The notes under the pieces are model-generated. The model was given only the letters and a program-made list of their open reading frames with translations. It was not told where the DNA came from and searched no databases. Positions 10,172 through 17,393 of a stretch of DNA of 64,000 bases are shown in pieces. The stretch comes from Pseudosporangium ferrugineum (GTDB taxonomy: Bacteria > Actinomycetota > Actinomycetes > Mycobacteriales > Micromonosporaceae). Position 1 is the stretch's first letter; every line of letters starts with the position of its first letter. Location: NCBI RefSeq assembly GCF_003002065.1, contig NZ_PVZG01000001.1:911180-975179 (forward strand). The letters are read 5' to 3'. The position numbers were made by a program, and so were the translations under genes.

Positions 10172-11028
10172 AACTCCATCAGGGTTGCCGCGTTGCGCTG
10201 GGCGTAGTCCGAGTAGCAGTTGTTCATGAAGACCTGGGTCCGGCCGGCCTCGTCCGCCAGCGCGCGCAGTTTCGGTGCCCATTCCTTCAGCTCGGCGCGG
10301 GAGTAGTCGTAGCCGAACTTCTCGTGGATGTCCTTGCTGGTCCACTTGTCGCTGTGGCCGTGGAAGCGGACCACGGCCAGGTCGGCGGTCGCGGCGACCA
10401 CCGGCGGCACCGAGGATCTGTGGCCCTGCGGCATGTCCACGCACACCAGCGGCAGCTCGTTCCTGCGCAGGAAGTCCAGCGTCTCCCCGGCGTTGTCGCC
10501 GTCGAACCAGGAGGCGTTGCGGAACTCGAACACCGGGCGCAGCGGCTTGCAGCGGGCCGCGACCTCGCGCAGGTAGTCCTTGTTCGACCGGCGGATGCCC
10601 CACCACGGCGGGAACTGGAACAGCAGCGCCCCGAGCTTGCCCGCCGCCACCAGCGGGTCCAGGGCGGACAGGAAACGGGTCCAGATCTCCTCGTACGACT
10701 GCGCCGGAAGGTCGTCCGGGTACACGTTCTTCTTGCCGGTCTCGGGGCGCAGATCCTTGTAGATCGCCGAGACCCTGGTCGGGTGGCCGGTCAGCAGGCT
10801 GAACGCCTTGATGTTGAAGGTGAAGCCGTCCGGCGTACGCTCCGCCCACAGTTTCGTGGTCTGCTCGGCCGGCGGCCCGTAGTAGGTGGCGTCGACCTCG
10901 ACCACCGGGAACTGCTTCGCGTAGTACGCCAGGCGCTTCTCGGGGTTGTCGGCCGTCGCCGGATACCACCCCGACTCCAGCAGCGTCCGGTCCGTCCACG
11001 ACGCCGTGCCCACCTGGATCTCGCCCAT
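10165..11028 (-). CDS. DUF72 family protein (second)
   Basis: 287-residue DUF72/YecE-family protein: IQVGTASWTDRTLL, VVEVDATYYGPP, FNIKAF, ALLFQFPPWW, VFEFRNASWF, VVRFHGHS and VFMNNCYSDYAQRNA match the family in order. It is longer than the first DUF72 protein (8611-9372) and belongs to a different subgroup. A TAACTT box at 11035-11040 on the coding strand lies 6 nt before the ATG with no ribosome site, suggesting a leaderless transcript. Biochemical role unknown. Confidence 0.9.
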   Translation of the reverse strand: MGEIQVGTASWTDRTLLESGWYPATADNPEKRLAYYAKQFPVVEVDATYYGPPAEQTTKLWAERTPDGFTFNIKAFSLLTGHPTRVSAIYKDLRPETGKKNVYPDDLPAQSYEEIWTRFLSALDPLVAAGKLGALLFQFPPWWGIRRSNKDYLREVAARCKPLRPVFEFRNASWFDGDNAGETLDFLRRNELPLVCVDMPQGHRSSVPPVVAATADLAVVRFHGHSDKWTSKDIHEKFGYDYSRAELKEWAPKLRALADEAGRTQVFMNNCYSDYAQRNAATLMELL

Positions 11029-11034
11029 CAGGTC

Positions 11035-11040
11035 AAGTTA
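11035..11040 (-). promoter_or_regulatory. Leaderless-type -10 box TAACTT
   Basis: Reads TAACTT on the minus strand, 6 nt upstream of the ATG of the second DUF72 gene; no Shine-Dalgarno is present. Confidence 0.45.
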
Positions 11041-11099
11041 GCCCCGATGTGACCGGTCCGCCGCCCGGGTGCGGACGGCGGACCGGTGCGACGTCGTGG

Positions 11100-11522
11100 T
11101 CAGCCCGCGCGGCGCTCGCGGTTGGCCTTGCAGTGCACGCAGGTGGTCGCCGACGGGAACACCTCGAGCCGCTCCACCGGGATCGGGTTCGAGCAGTTCT
11201 CGCAGTTGCCGTACGTGCCCTCGTCGAGGCGCTGCATGGCGATCTCCGCCTGCGTGCGCCGGTCGAGCAGGGTCCGGAGCAGCGACGTGGCCGCGTCGCG
11301 CTCGGCGGTCTTGGATCCGCTGTCCGCCTGGTCGTCGCCGGCGGCGTCGCCGATCTCCACCAGCCTGAGCCGCTGGTTCTCGGCCACTGCCTCCTCGTAC
11401 TCGGCGTTCAGATCGTCGAACCGGGCCTGCAGCAGCGTCCGGATCTGGTCGACCTCCTGCGTCGAACGCCCCTTGGCGGTGTCGGCACCTTTACCCGTGA
11501 TGACCGCACTGTTGACGAGCAT
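11100..11522 (-). CDS. TraR/DksA family zinc-finger protein
   Basis: 140-residue DksA-like protein. A coiled-coil region (about residues 22-95) is followed by a C4 zinc finger C-x2-C-x17-C-x2-C beginning CENCSNPIPVERL. Such proteins insert into the RNA polymerase secondary channel and modulate initiation. DksA acts with ppGpp in proteobacteria, whereas actinobacterial homologues are less understood. GGGGAG lies very close (3-4 nt) to the ATG, with a second purine run further upstream. It is followed by a 213-bp gap before the uridine-kinase-like gene, in which I see no further gene. Confidence 0.9.
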   Translation of the reverse strand: MLVNSAVITGKGADTAKGRSTQEVDQIRTLLQARFDDLNAEYEEAVAENQRLRLVEIGDAAGDDQADSGSKTAERDAATSLLRTLLDRRTQAEIAMQRLDEGTYGNCENCSNPIPVERLEVFPSATTCVHCKANRERRAG

Positions 11523-11735
11523 GTGCTCCCCCTGCCCTTCCCTCTGCCCCTGCCGGTGGACTCCCCCGAGACGGCCCGTGTCGCACCGTGGGGTCGCCTG
11601 ATACCCACCGCCGAAGATCGGAAACCCGACCCCCGCCAAAAAAGTAACCGCAGCATAACTGTCAGTGCTCGCTACCGCCACGGACTGCGCGAACCTGCTT
11701 TCGCGTCGCAGGTCACAGGGGGTGTGAACGGGGAT

Positions 11736-12368
11736 TCACTCACGATCGAGGACCATGGCCGGGCGCCTCGGGTCGTCCAGCCGCACCACGACGTCGGCGA
11801 ATGCGGCGGGGTCGACCTCGGCGCCGTACCGCGCGAAGGCGGGCAGGGTCCAGCGCTCCTCCGGGCCGGTGCGCCGGGCCAGCGCGGCCGGCGACAGTGC
11901 GAGGTGGACCGAGAGATCGAACGGCAGGCCGGCGCCGAGCAGCAGGGGGCCGCTCACGATCACCACGGCGTCGGGCGCGAGGGTGACGTACGGCTCCCGG
12001 GCGGCCCGGTCGGCCGCGGCGTCCCAGAGCCGGGTGACGATCCGCCCGTTCCCGCCGGGACCGGCCGGGTCGAGGACCTCGCGGCGCAGCCCGGCCTCGT
12101 CGACCCAGCCGGCGTAGAACGAGTCGGGGTTGGTGCGCCCGAACTCCAGGCGCAGCGAGGCGGGACGCAGGAAGTCGGCGGCGGACACGTGCACCGCCGG
12201 GCGGCCCCGGACCCGCAGCGGGTCGACGAGGGCGCCGGCGAGGTCACCGGGGCGGACGGCGGGCGGGCCGTCGACGGCCACCCGCAGCCGCTCGGCCGGC
12301 CGCAGCCCGGCGAGCCGGTCGGCCAGCTCCTCGATCAGGACCTCGGTCGAGACGGGACGCACGCGCAC
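11736..12368 (-). CDS. Uridine-kinase-like protein with degenerate P-loop
   Basis: 210-residue protein with overall similarity to actinobacterial uridine kinase-like proteins (AAD segment with FLRPASLRLEFGRTNPDSFY, LWDAAADRAAREPY, VVIVSGPLLL). The expected GxxGxGKS/T P-loop is replaced by VAVDGPPAVRPGDLA, which lacks the lysine. Catalysis by a standard mechanism is therefore doubtful; it may be inactive or a binding protein. GTG start with TAGGCT (12376-12381) 7 nt upstream suggests a leaderless transcript. It lies just upstream of nothing obviously linked on the minus strand. Confidence 0.7.
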   Translation of the reverse strand: MRVRPVSTEVLIEELADRLAGLRPAERLRVAVDGPPAVRPGDLAGALVDPLRVRGRPAVHVSAADFLRPASLRLEFGRTNPDSFYAGWVDEAGLRREVLDPAGPGGNGRIVTRLWDAAADRAAREPYVTLAPDAVVIVSGPLLLGAGLPFDLSVHLALSPAALARRTGPEERWTLPAFARYGAEVDPAAFADVVVRLDDPRRPAMVLDRE

Positions 12369-12375
12369 CCGCCGA

Positions 12376-12381
12376 AGCCTA
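12376..12381 (-). promoter_or_regulatory. Leaderless-type -10 box TAGGCT
   Basis: On the minus strand TAGGCT is followed by 7 nt and then the GTG start of the uridine-kinase-like gene, with no ribosome site. Confidence 0.5.
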
Positions 12382-12389
12382 GCCCGCGG

Positions 12390-12971
12390 TCAGTCGTGCG
12401 GCAGGACCACGATCCGGGCCTCGTCGGAGAGCCGGTAGCCGACCCCGTAGACCGTCGTGATCAGCGGCAGGTGCGAGCCCATCTTGACGCGCAGCCGGCG
12501 GACGTGGACGTCGACCGTACGCTCGCCGGTGTGCTCGTAGCCCCAGACCGCGTTGAGCAGCTGGGTGCGGCTGAACACCCGGCGGGGGTGCTCGGCCAGG
12601 AACAGCAGCAGATCGAACTCGAGGCGGGTCAGCGGCAGCAGGACGCCGTCGAGCAGGACCTGGCGCGACGCGGTGAGCAGGCGCACCTCGACCGTGCCCT
12701 CGCGCACCGGCTCCGGCGCGATCGGGTCCGCCAGGCCCGCGGGCGATTCCACCGCGACCGAGCCCTGCCCCGCCTCGACGAGCTCACGCAGCGCCTCGAG
12801 CAGCCGGTGCGCCTGCGGCGGCAGGGTGTCGCCGGTGAGCGGGATGTTGAGCGTCACCGTCAGGGCGGCGGCCGGCGGCGGTGGGGCCGCGGCGGTGCGC
12901 CGGATCGCGGCCACCCGGCCCGACCCCGTCGCATGTCGTCCCGTACGCCCCGGCAGGGCGGTGACCGGCAT
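12390..12971 (-). CDS. OmpR/PhoB-type winged-helix transcription regulator without receiver domain
   Basis: 193 residues from ATG 12971, chosen because GGGAGG lies directly upstream; an upstream in-frame ATG at 13046 has no such site. The C-terminal 95 residues are a PhoB-like winged helix (LTRLEFDLLLFLAEHPRRVFSRTQLL, VDVHVRRLRVKMG, ITTVYGVGYRL). The N-terminal 90 residues are Pro/Ala-rich with a short beta segment and are not a CheY-like receiver, so activity is not set by canonical phosphorylation. Direct and inverted TATGAC/GTCAT repeats upstream (13025-13053) are possible autoregulatory sites. Confidence 0.85.
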   Translation of the reverse strand: MPVTALPGRTGRHATGSGRVAAIRRTAAAPPPPAAALTVTLNIPLTGDTLPPQAHRLLEALRELVEAGQGSVAVESPAGLADPIAPEPVREGTVEVRLLTASRQVLLDGVLLPLTRLEFDLLLFLAEHPRRVFSRTQLLNAVWGYEHTGERTVDVHVRRLRVKMGSHLPLITTVYGVGYRLSDEARIVVLPHD

Positions 12972-13024
12972 GAAGCCTCCCGCGTCAAAGAATGGAAACG
13001 CCGCGCACGACAAGAGCCGCCCGG

Positions 13025-13053
13025 TATGACGAGCCCCGTATGACAACGGTCAT
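13025..13053. promoter_or_regulatory. Possible operator: TATGAC direct repeat plus ATGAC-N4-GTCAT inverted repeat
   Basis: TATGAC occurs at 13025-13030 and 13039-13044 (14-bp spacing), and the second copy forms ATGAC-AACG-GTCAT (13040-13053). It sits 54-82 bp upstream of the winged-helix regulator start. The surrounding 12972-13201 gap is locally AT-richer, as promoters often are; otherwise I see no gene in it. Confidence 0.35.
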
Positions 13054-13201
13054 CGAATTAATGCACGCTTAAACCGCGGTCGATATTTCCGGTGCGCCGC
13101 CCGATGGGTCAAGACGGCAACCACACTGTGGGAATCTCGTTCCATAACTGGCCGATGCAGCGTGTTTTCCCGCACAGACAATGCGATTACTGTCACGGTC
13201 G

Positions 13202-13603
13202 TTATCGGCGGGCATCCGTTTCTTGCAGTTCTGAATAAACGGGCAGGCGCCACCCCGGCACCGACGGCCAGCGCACCGTCAGGACCACCGTCTCCACGTC
13301 GCCGGCCCGCCAGGAATGATCATGGCCGGGCCCCCAGACCACGTAGTCGCCCGGCTCGCGCAGCACCACCGTGCGGTCCCGCAGCTCGATGTCGAACGCG
13401 CCCCTGATCAGCACCAGCAGCGCCGTACGGGTCTCCCGGACGGCCCACGCGGCACGGCGGTCGCCGGGCGGGTGCACCCCCCACTTCACCTCGACGGCGT
13501 CGCTGTGCAGCAGCGAGCCCGGAGGCATGAAATGGCCGAGCAACCACCCCTGGTTGCGCACCCCGTCCGCGCCGGCACGGCCCACGTAGACCCCGTCGGT
13601 CAC
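13202..13603 (-). CDS. Single-domain cupin protein
   Basis: 133-residue beta-barrel cupin. GTG 13603 is chosen because GGAGG lies 8 nt upstream. Cupin motif 1 appears as VEVKWGVHPPGDRRAAWAV and motif 2 as REPGDYVVWGPGHDHSWRAGD. The histidines of GHDHSW may bind metal, but motif 1 lacks the usual HxH, so metal binding is uncertain. Middle residues (TALLVLIRGAFDIEL) match the inter-motif strand. There is no signal peptide. Possible roles are small-molecule sensing or an enzyme; neither can be chosen. Confidence 0.75.
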   Translation of the reverse strand: MTDGVYVGRAGADGVRNQGWLLGHFMPPGSLLHSDAVEVKWGVHPPGDRRAAWAVRETRTALLVLIRGAFDIELRDRTVVLREPGDYVVWGPGHDHSWRAGDVETVVLTVRWPSVPGWRLPVYSELQETDARR

Positions 13604-13641
13604 CGCCACCCCCTCCTGGAATGCAGGGCAGATTAGCACCG

Positions 13642-13647
13642 TACGCT
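13642..13647 (+). promoter_or_regulatory. Leaderless-type -10 box TACGCT for the ankyrin gene
   Basis: TACGCT is followed by 7 nt and ATG 13655, without a Shine-Dalgarno sequence. Confidence 0.5.
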
Positions 13648-13654
13648 GGCCGAC

Positions 13655-14050
13655 ATGGCCGCGGAATTGGACGCCGAAACGATCGCGTTCGCGCACCGGA
13701 TGTTCGACCTCGCCCGCTCCGGCGGCACCGCCGAGCTCACCGGCTTCCTGGCGCAGGGGCTCACCCCCGACCTGACCAACGACAAGGGCGACACGCTGCT
13801 GATCCTGGCGGCGTACCACAACCATCCCGCGGTGGTCGCCGCGCTGCTGGCCCACGGCGCCGACCCCGCGCGGGTCAACGACCGGGGCCAGACGGCCCTC
13901 GCCGCGGCCGTGTTCCGCAGGAGCGCCGAGTCGGTGGAGGCCCTGCTCGCCGCCGGCGCGGATCCGGACGGCGGCGCGCCGAGCGCCCGCGAGACGGCCG
14001 CGTTCTTCGCCCTCCCCGAGATGACCGAGCTACTCCTGCGAGGCGCCTGA
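13655..14050 (+). CDS. Ankyrin repeat protein
   Basis: 131 residues with about three ankyrin repeats (residues 25-130): NDKGDTLLILAAYHNHPAVVAALLAHGADPA, NDRGQTALAAAVFRRSAESVEALLAAGADPD and a shorter C-terminal one ending in TELLLRGA. Ankyrin repeats mediate protein-protein contacts; there is no catalytic domain. It probably forms an operon with the DUF3500 gene, which starts 1 nt after its stop. The -10-like TACGCT places the transcription start at the ATG. Confidence 0.88.
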   Translation: MAAELDAETIAFAHRMFDLARSGGTAELTGFLAQGLTPDLTNDKGDTLLILAAYHNHPAVVAALLAHGADPARVNDRGQTALAAAVFRRSAESVEALLAAGADPDGGAPSARETAAFFALPEMTELLLRGA

Positions 14051-14051
14051 C

Positions 14052-14972
14052 ATGACCCTCGCCGGAGAGATGGCGGCGGTCGCCGCGGAACTGCTGGCCG
14101 GGTGCCCGGAGGCCGGGGCCGGCTTCGACGACCCGCAGCGGCACTGGATCGAATACCGGCCCCGGCCGCGCCCGGGCGTGTCGCTGGCCGGCCTGGCACC
14201 CGGGCCCCGCAAGATCGTGCACCGGCTGCTCGCCACCGGGCTGAGCCCGGCCGCGTTCGCGCAGGCCATGGCCGTACTCGCGCTCGAAGAGGTGCTGGAC
14301 CGGCGCGAGGGCGGCCACCGCGGCCGGCACAGCGAGGACTACCGGGTGATCGTCTTCGGCACGCCCGGCGGCGACGCGTGGGCGTGGCGCTTCGAGGGCC
14401 ACCACCTGTCGGTCAGCATGACGATCGCCGGCCGCCGGGTCTCCCCCGCGCCGGTGTTCCTCGGCGCGAACCCGGCGCGGGTGGACGCCCTGGGCCGGCC
14501 CGTGCTGCGCCCGCTGGGCGCCGAGGAGGACCTCGGGCGCGAGCTGCTGCTCTCGCTGTCGACGGGGGCCCGCCGCATTGCGGTCGTGGGGGACGTGGCG
14601 CCGTACGATATCCGCACCGGGACCCATCCGCGCAGCGCGACCATCGCACCGGCCGGCATCGCCCGGGCGGACCTGAGGCCCGGCGAGCGTGCGCTGCTCG
14701 ACCAGCTGGTGGCGCTCTACCTGGGGCGGCTGCCGGACGAGCTGGCGGCGCAGCTGGATCCCGCGGGCGGCGAGCTGCACTTCGCGTGGGAGGGGCCGCC
14801 GCAGCCCGGCACCCGGCACTACTACCGCGTCCAGGGCCCGGATCTGCTCATCGAGTTCGACAACACCACCGACGACGGGAACCACGCGCACACGGTGCTG
14901 CGGCGCCCGCACGGGGAATTCGGCGGCGACCTCCTGGCCGCCCACCACGCGGGGCCGTCCCACACTGCCTGA
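14052..14972 (+). CDS. DUF3500 family protein
   Basis: 306-residue member of DUF3500, a family of unknown function. Family landmarks include RHWIEYRPRPRPGVSL, a HSEDYRVIVFGTP-type strand, WAWRFEGHHLSVSMTI, PVFLGANPA, HFAWEGPPQPGTRHYYRVQGPDLLIEFDNT and the terminal NHAHTVLRRPHGEFGGDLL. The conserved HHLS and HAHTVLR histidines hint at a metal- or substrate-binding site. There is no signal peptide. It lies 1 nt after the ankyrin gene and is followed by a strong hairpin, so this is the last gene of the transcript. Confidence 0.88.
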   Translation: MTLAGEMAAVAAELLAGCPEAGAGFDDPQRHWIEYRPRPRPGVSLAGLAPGPRKIVHRLLATGLSPAAFAQAMAVLALEEVLDRREGGHRGRHSEDYRVIVFGTPGGDAWAWRFEGHHLSVSMTIAGRRVSPAPVFLGANPARVDALGRPVLRPLGAEEDLGRELLLSLSTGARRIAVVGDVAPYDIRTGTHPRSATIAPAGIARADLRPGERALLDQLVALYLGRLPDELAAQLDPAGGELHFAWEGPPQPGTRHYYRVQGPDLLIEFDNTTDDGNHAHTVLRRPHGEFGGDLLAAHHAGPSHTA

Positions 14973-14977
14973 CCGCC

Positions 14978-15036
14978 CCGGCCGGGACCGCGGCGGCCGG
15001 GACCGCGCCGCCCGGGACCATGGCGGTCCCGGCCGG
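14978..15036. terminator. GC-rich hairpin between convergent DUF3500 and secA2 genes
   Basis: The 13-nt arm CCGGCCGGGACCG (14978-14990) is perfectly complementary to 15024-15036. A second copy of the GGCCGGGACCGC arm (about 14994-15005) offers an alternative pairing. There is no T-run, but the site suits termination from both sides. Confidence 0.6.
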
Positions 15037-15044
15037 CGGCGGCA

Positions 15045-17339
15045 TCAGCTGGAGGCGCCCGAGGTGAGGCGCCGGCCGACCGCCGCGATGAGGCGGTCGA
15101 GCTCCGAGCCGAACGGGTTGTCGTGCACCAGGTACGTCCACGTCGCGCTGGGGCGGACCAGCTCGGCGTTCTCCGGCTGCCACCCGTCGGTGAAGTCGGT
15201 CTCCTCGAACGTCTCGATGGTGCGCCGCTCGATCTCGGTGAAGACCTTCTGGAAGGCCGGGACCGCCGCGCGGTGGAACTCGTCGAGCGGGTCGAGCTTG
15301 CCCAGGGCCCGCAGGTGCACGCCCTCGCGCACCTCGGAGAGCTCGGCCAGGTGCTCGGCCCACAGCCGGTCGAGGTGGTAGAGCGCGATCGAGCGGGCCG
15401 CGTCCGACAGCACGTCCTCGTCGATCTCCTTCGCCTTCTCCGGCGTCTTCTCCAGCAGCATGATCGCGGCGACCTCGCTGGTCAGCAGGCGCTCGCGGCG
15501 CTCCGCCAGGGCCAGCCGCTGCTGCTCGATCACGACGCTGTAGCGCCAGGTGTTGCGGTGGATCTCGTGGTTGACGCCCTCCGCGACGCGCTGGGCGTGC
15601 TCGACCGCGTACTCGACCTGGTCGTCGTGGACGACGCCGTCCATGTCCATCCGCGGCGACGACGGCAGGATGTCGCCGGCGTGCCGGGTGATCAGATCGT
15701 CCTCGAGGCTGACGAAGAAGACCGAACCGCCCGGGTCGCCCTGGCGGCCGGCGCGGCCGCGGAGCTGGTCGTCGACGCGGCGGCTGTCGTGCCGGCCGCT
15801 GCCGATGACGTAGAGGCCGCCGAGCTCGACGACCTTGTCGCGGTCCTTCTCGTCGCTGCCGCCGAGGCGGATGTCGACGCCGCGGCCGGCCATCTGGGTG
15901 GAGACGGTGACCGCGCCGAGCGCGCCCGCCTCCGCGATGATCGCCGCTTCCTCGTCGTCGTTCTTCGCGTTCAGCACCACCGACGGCACGCCGGCCGCGG
16001 CCAGCTGCTTGGCGAGCAGCTCGGACGCCTTCACGTCGAGGGTGCCGATGAGCACCGGCCGGCCCTTGTCGTGGGCGATCTTGATCTCCTCGACCAGCGC
16101 CTCGTCGCGCATGTCGTGCGCCGAGTAGATGCGGTCCGGCTCGTCCTCGCGGATGTTCGGGGTGTTCGACGGGATGACCGCGACCTCGAGCTTGAAGTAC
16201 TCCCGCAGCTGCTCGCCGACGTGCACGGCGGTGGCCGTCATGCCGCACACCGTCTTGTAGAGCGCGATGTACGCCTGCACGGTGATCGTGTCGAGCACCT
16301 CGCCCTCGGCGGTGGCGTGCAGCCCCTCCTTCGCCTCCACGGCCGCCTGGAGGCCGTCGGGCCAGCGGCGGCGCTGGGCGACCCGGCCGCGCATCTCGTC
16401 GATCAGCTCGACCGTGCCGTCGCGCACGATGTAGTCCACGTCGCGGCGCAGCAGGGCGCGGGCGTGCAGCGCCACGTTGACCGCCGAGAGCTGGGCGACG
16501 TGCTCGTCCGCGTACAGGTCGATGCCCATCTTCTCCTCGAGGGCCTTGAGACCCGCGTCGGTGAAGGCGACGCTGCGGCCGTCCTCGGCGACCTCGAAGT
16601 GCTTGCCCGCGCGCAGGTCCCGGACCAGCTCGGCGGCCTCGTGCACCGGGTCGCTCTCGCCGAGGGTGCTGCCGGCCAGCACCATCGGCACGCGGGCCTC
16701 GTCGATGAGGATCGAGTCGGCCTCGTCGACGATCGCGGTGGCCGGCGCGCGCTGCACCCGGTCGTCGACCGACGTGACGAGCTGGTCGCGCAGGTAGTCG
16801 AAGCCGCCCTCGCTGACCGAGACGTACGTGACGTCCGCCGCGTACGCCGCCCGGCGCTCCTGAGGCGTGGACGCCTCGGTGACCCAGCCGACGGTCAGGC
16901 CGAGGAGCTTGTAGACCGGCTCCATCCAGGTGGCGTCGCGGCGGGCGAGATAGTCGTTGACGGTCAGCACGTGCACCGGGCCGTTGCCGAGGCGGACGTG
17001 GCCGTACGCGGCGATCGTCGCGGTGAGCGTCTTGCCCTCACCGGTGGCCATCTCGGCGACCTTGCCGGACAGCAGCGCCATCGCGCCGACCAGCTGGACG
17101 TCGTAGGGCCGCTGCTCGATCGCGCGCCAGGCGGCCTCGCGGCCGATGGCACACAGCTCCTCGTAACTGGTCGCCTCGCCGGCCGCGGCGGTCAGCGCCT
17201 CGTCGTCGAGCTCCTTCAGCGCGTCCTCACGGGCCTCGATGGCCGGCAACCGCTTCTCCAACGGCCCCAGATCGACAGTGGTGCCCGGACGCTGCAGGAA
17301 CTTGCGGAACCGGCTCTTCAGCCGCTGAGACACACCCAT
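15045..17339 (-). CDS. secA2: Accessory Sec translocase SecA2
   Basis: 764-residue SecA-type ATPase, clearly shorter than housekeeping SecA (about 900-950). DEAD motor motifs are intact: MATGEGKT Walker A (about 97-104), VNDYLA, DEADSILIDEAR Walker B, TVSTQMAGRGVDI and the GRAGRQGDPG arginine-finger motif. The C-terminal zinc-binding/SecB-binding tail is absent and the helical wing is short, as in actinobacterial SecA2 proteins that export a restricted set of substrates through SecYEG. TACCGT sits 8 nt before the ATG, suggesting leaderless initiation. Co-directional with the ABC exporter upstream (54-bp gap). Confidence 0.93.
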   Translation of the reverse strand: MGVSQRLKSRFRKFLQRPGTTVDLGPLEKRLPAIEAREDALKELDDEALTAAAGEATSYEELCAIGREAAWRAIEQRPYDVQLVGAMALLSGKVAEMATGEGKTLTATIAAYGHVRLGNGPVHVLTVNDYLARRDATWMEPVYKLLGLTVGWVTEASTPQERRAAYAADVTYVSVSEGGFDYLRDQLVTSVDDRVQRAPATAIVDEADSILIDEARVPMVLAGSTLGESDPVHEAAELVRDLRAGKHFEVAEDGRSVAFTDAGLKALEEKMGIDLYADEHVAQLSAVNVALHARALLRRDVDYIVRDGTVELIDEMRGRVAQRRRWPDGLQAAVEAKEGLHATAEGEVLDTITVQAYIALYKTVCGMTATAVHVGEQLREYFKLEVAVIPSNTPNIREDEPDRIYSAHDMRDEALVEEIKIAHDKGRPVLIGTLDVKASELLAKQLAAAGVPSVVLNAKNDDEEAAIIAEAGALGAVTVSTQMAGRGVDIRLGGSDEKDRDKVVELGGLYVIGSGRHDSRRVDDQLRGRAGRQGDPGGSVFFVSLEDDLITRHAGDILPSSPRMDMDGVVHDDQVEYAVEHAQRVAEGVNHEIHRNTWRYSVVIEQQRLALAERRERLLTSEVAAIMLLEKTPEKAKEIDEDVLSDAARSIALYHLDRLWAEHLAELSEVREGVHLRALGKLDPLDEFHRAAVPAFQKVFTEIERRTIETFEETDFTDGWQPENAELVRPSATWTYLVHDNPFGSELDRLIAAVGRRLTSGASS

Positions 17340-17347
17340 GGCGCGTT

Positions 17348-17353
17348 ACGGTA
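17348..17353 (-). promoter_or_regulatory. Leaderless-type -10 box TACCGT for secA2
   Basis: On the minus strand TACCGT precedes the secA2 ATG by 8 nt and no ribosome site is visible. Confidence 0.45.
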
Positions 17354-17393
17354 CTTCACTTTCCTGCGAGCGGGGTGCCGACTCCCGCGCCCG

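Noticed and set aside
13050..13253. Short minus-strand frame upstream of the winged-helix regulator
   Set aside because: No ribosome site, no recognisable protein features, and it lies in a promoter-like AT-richer gap.
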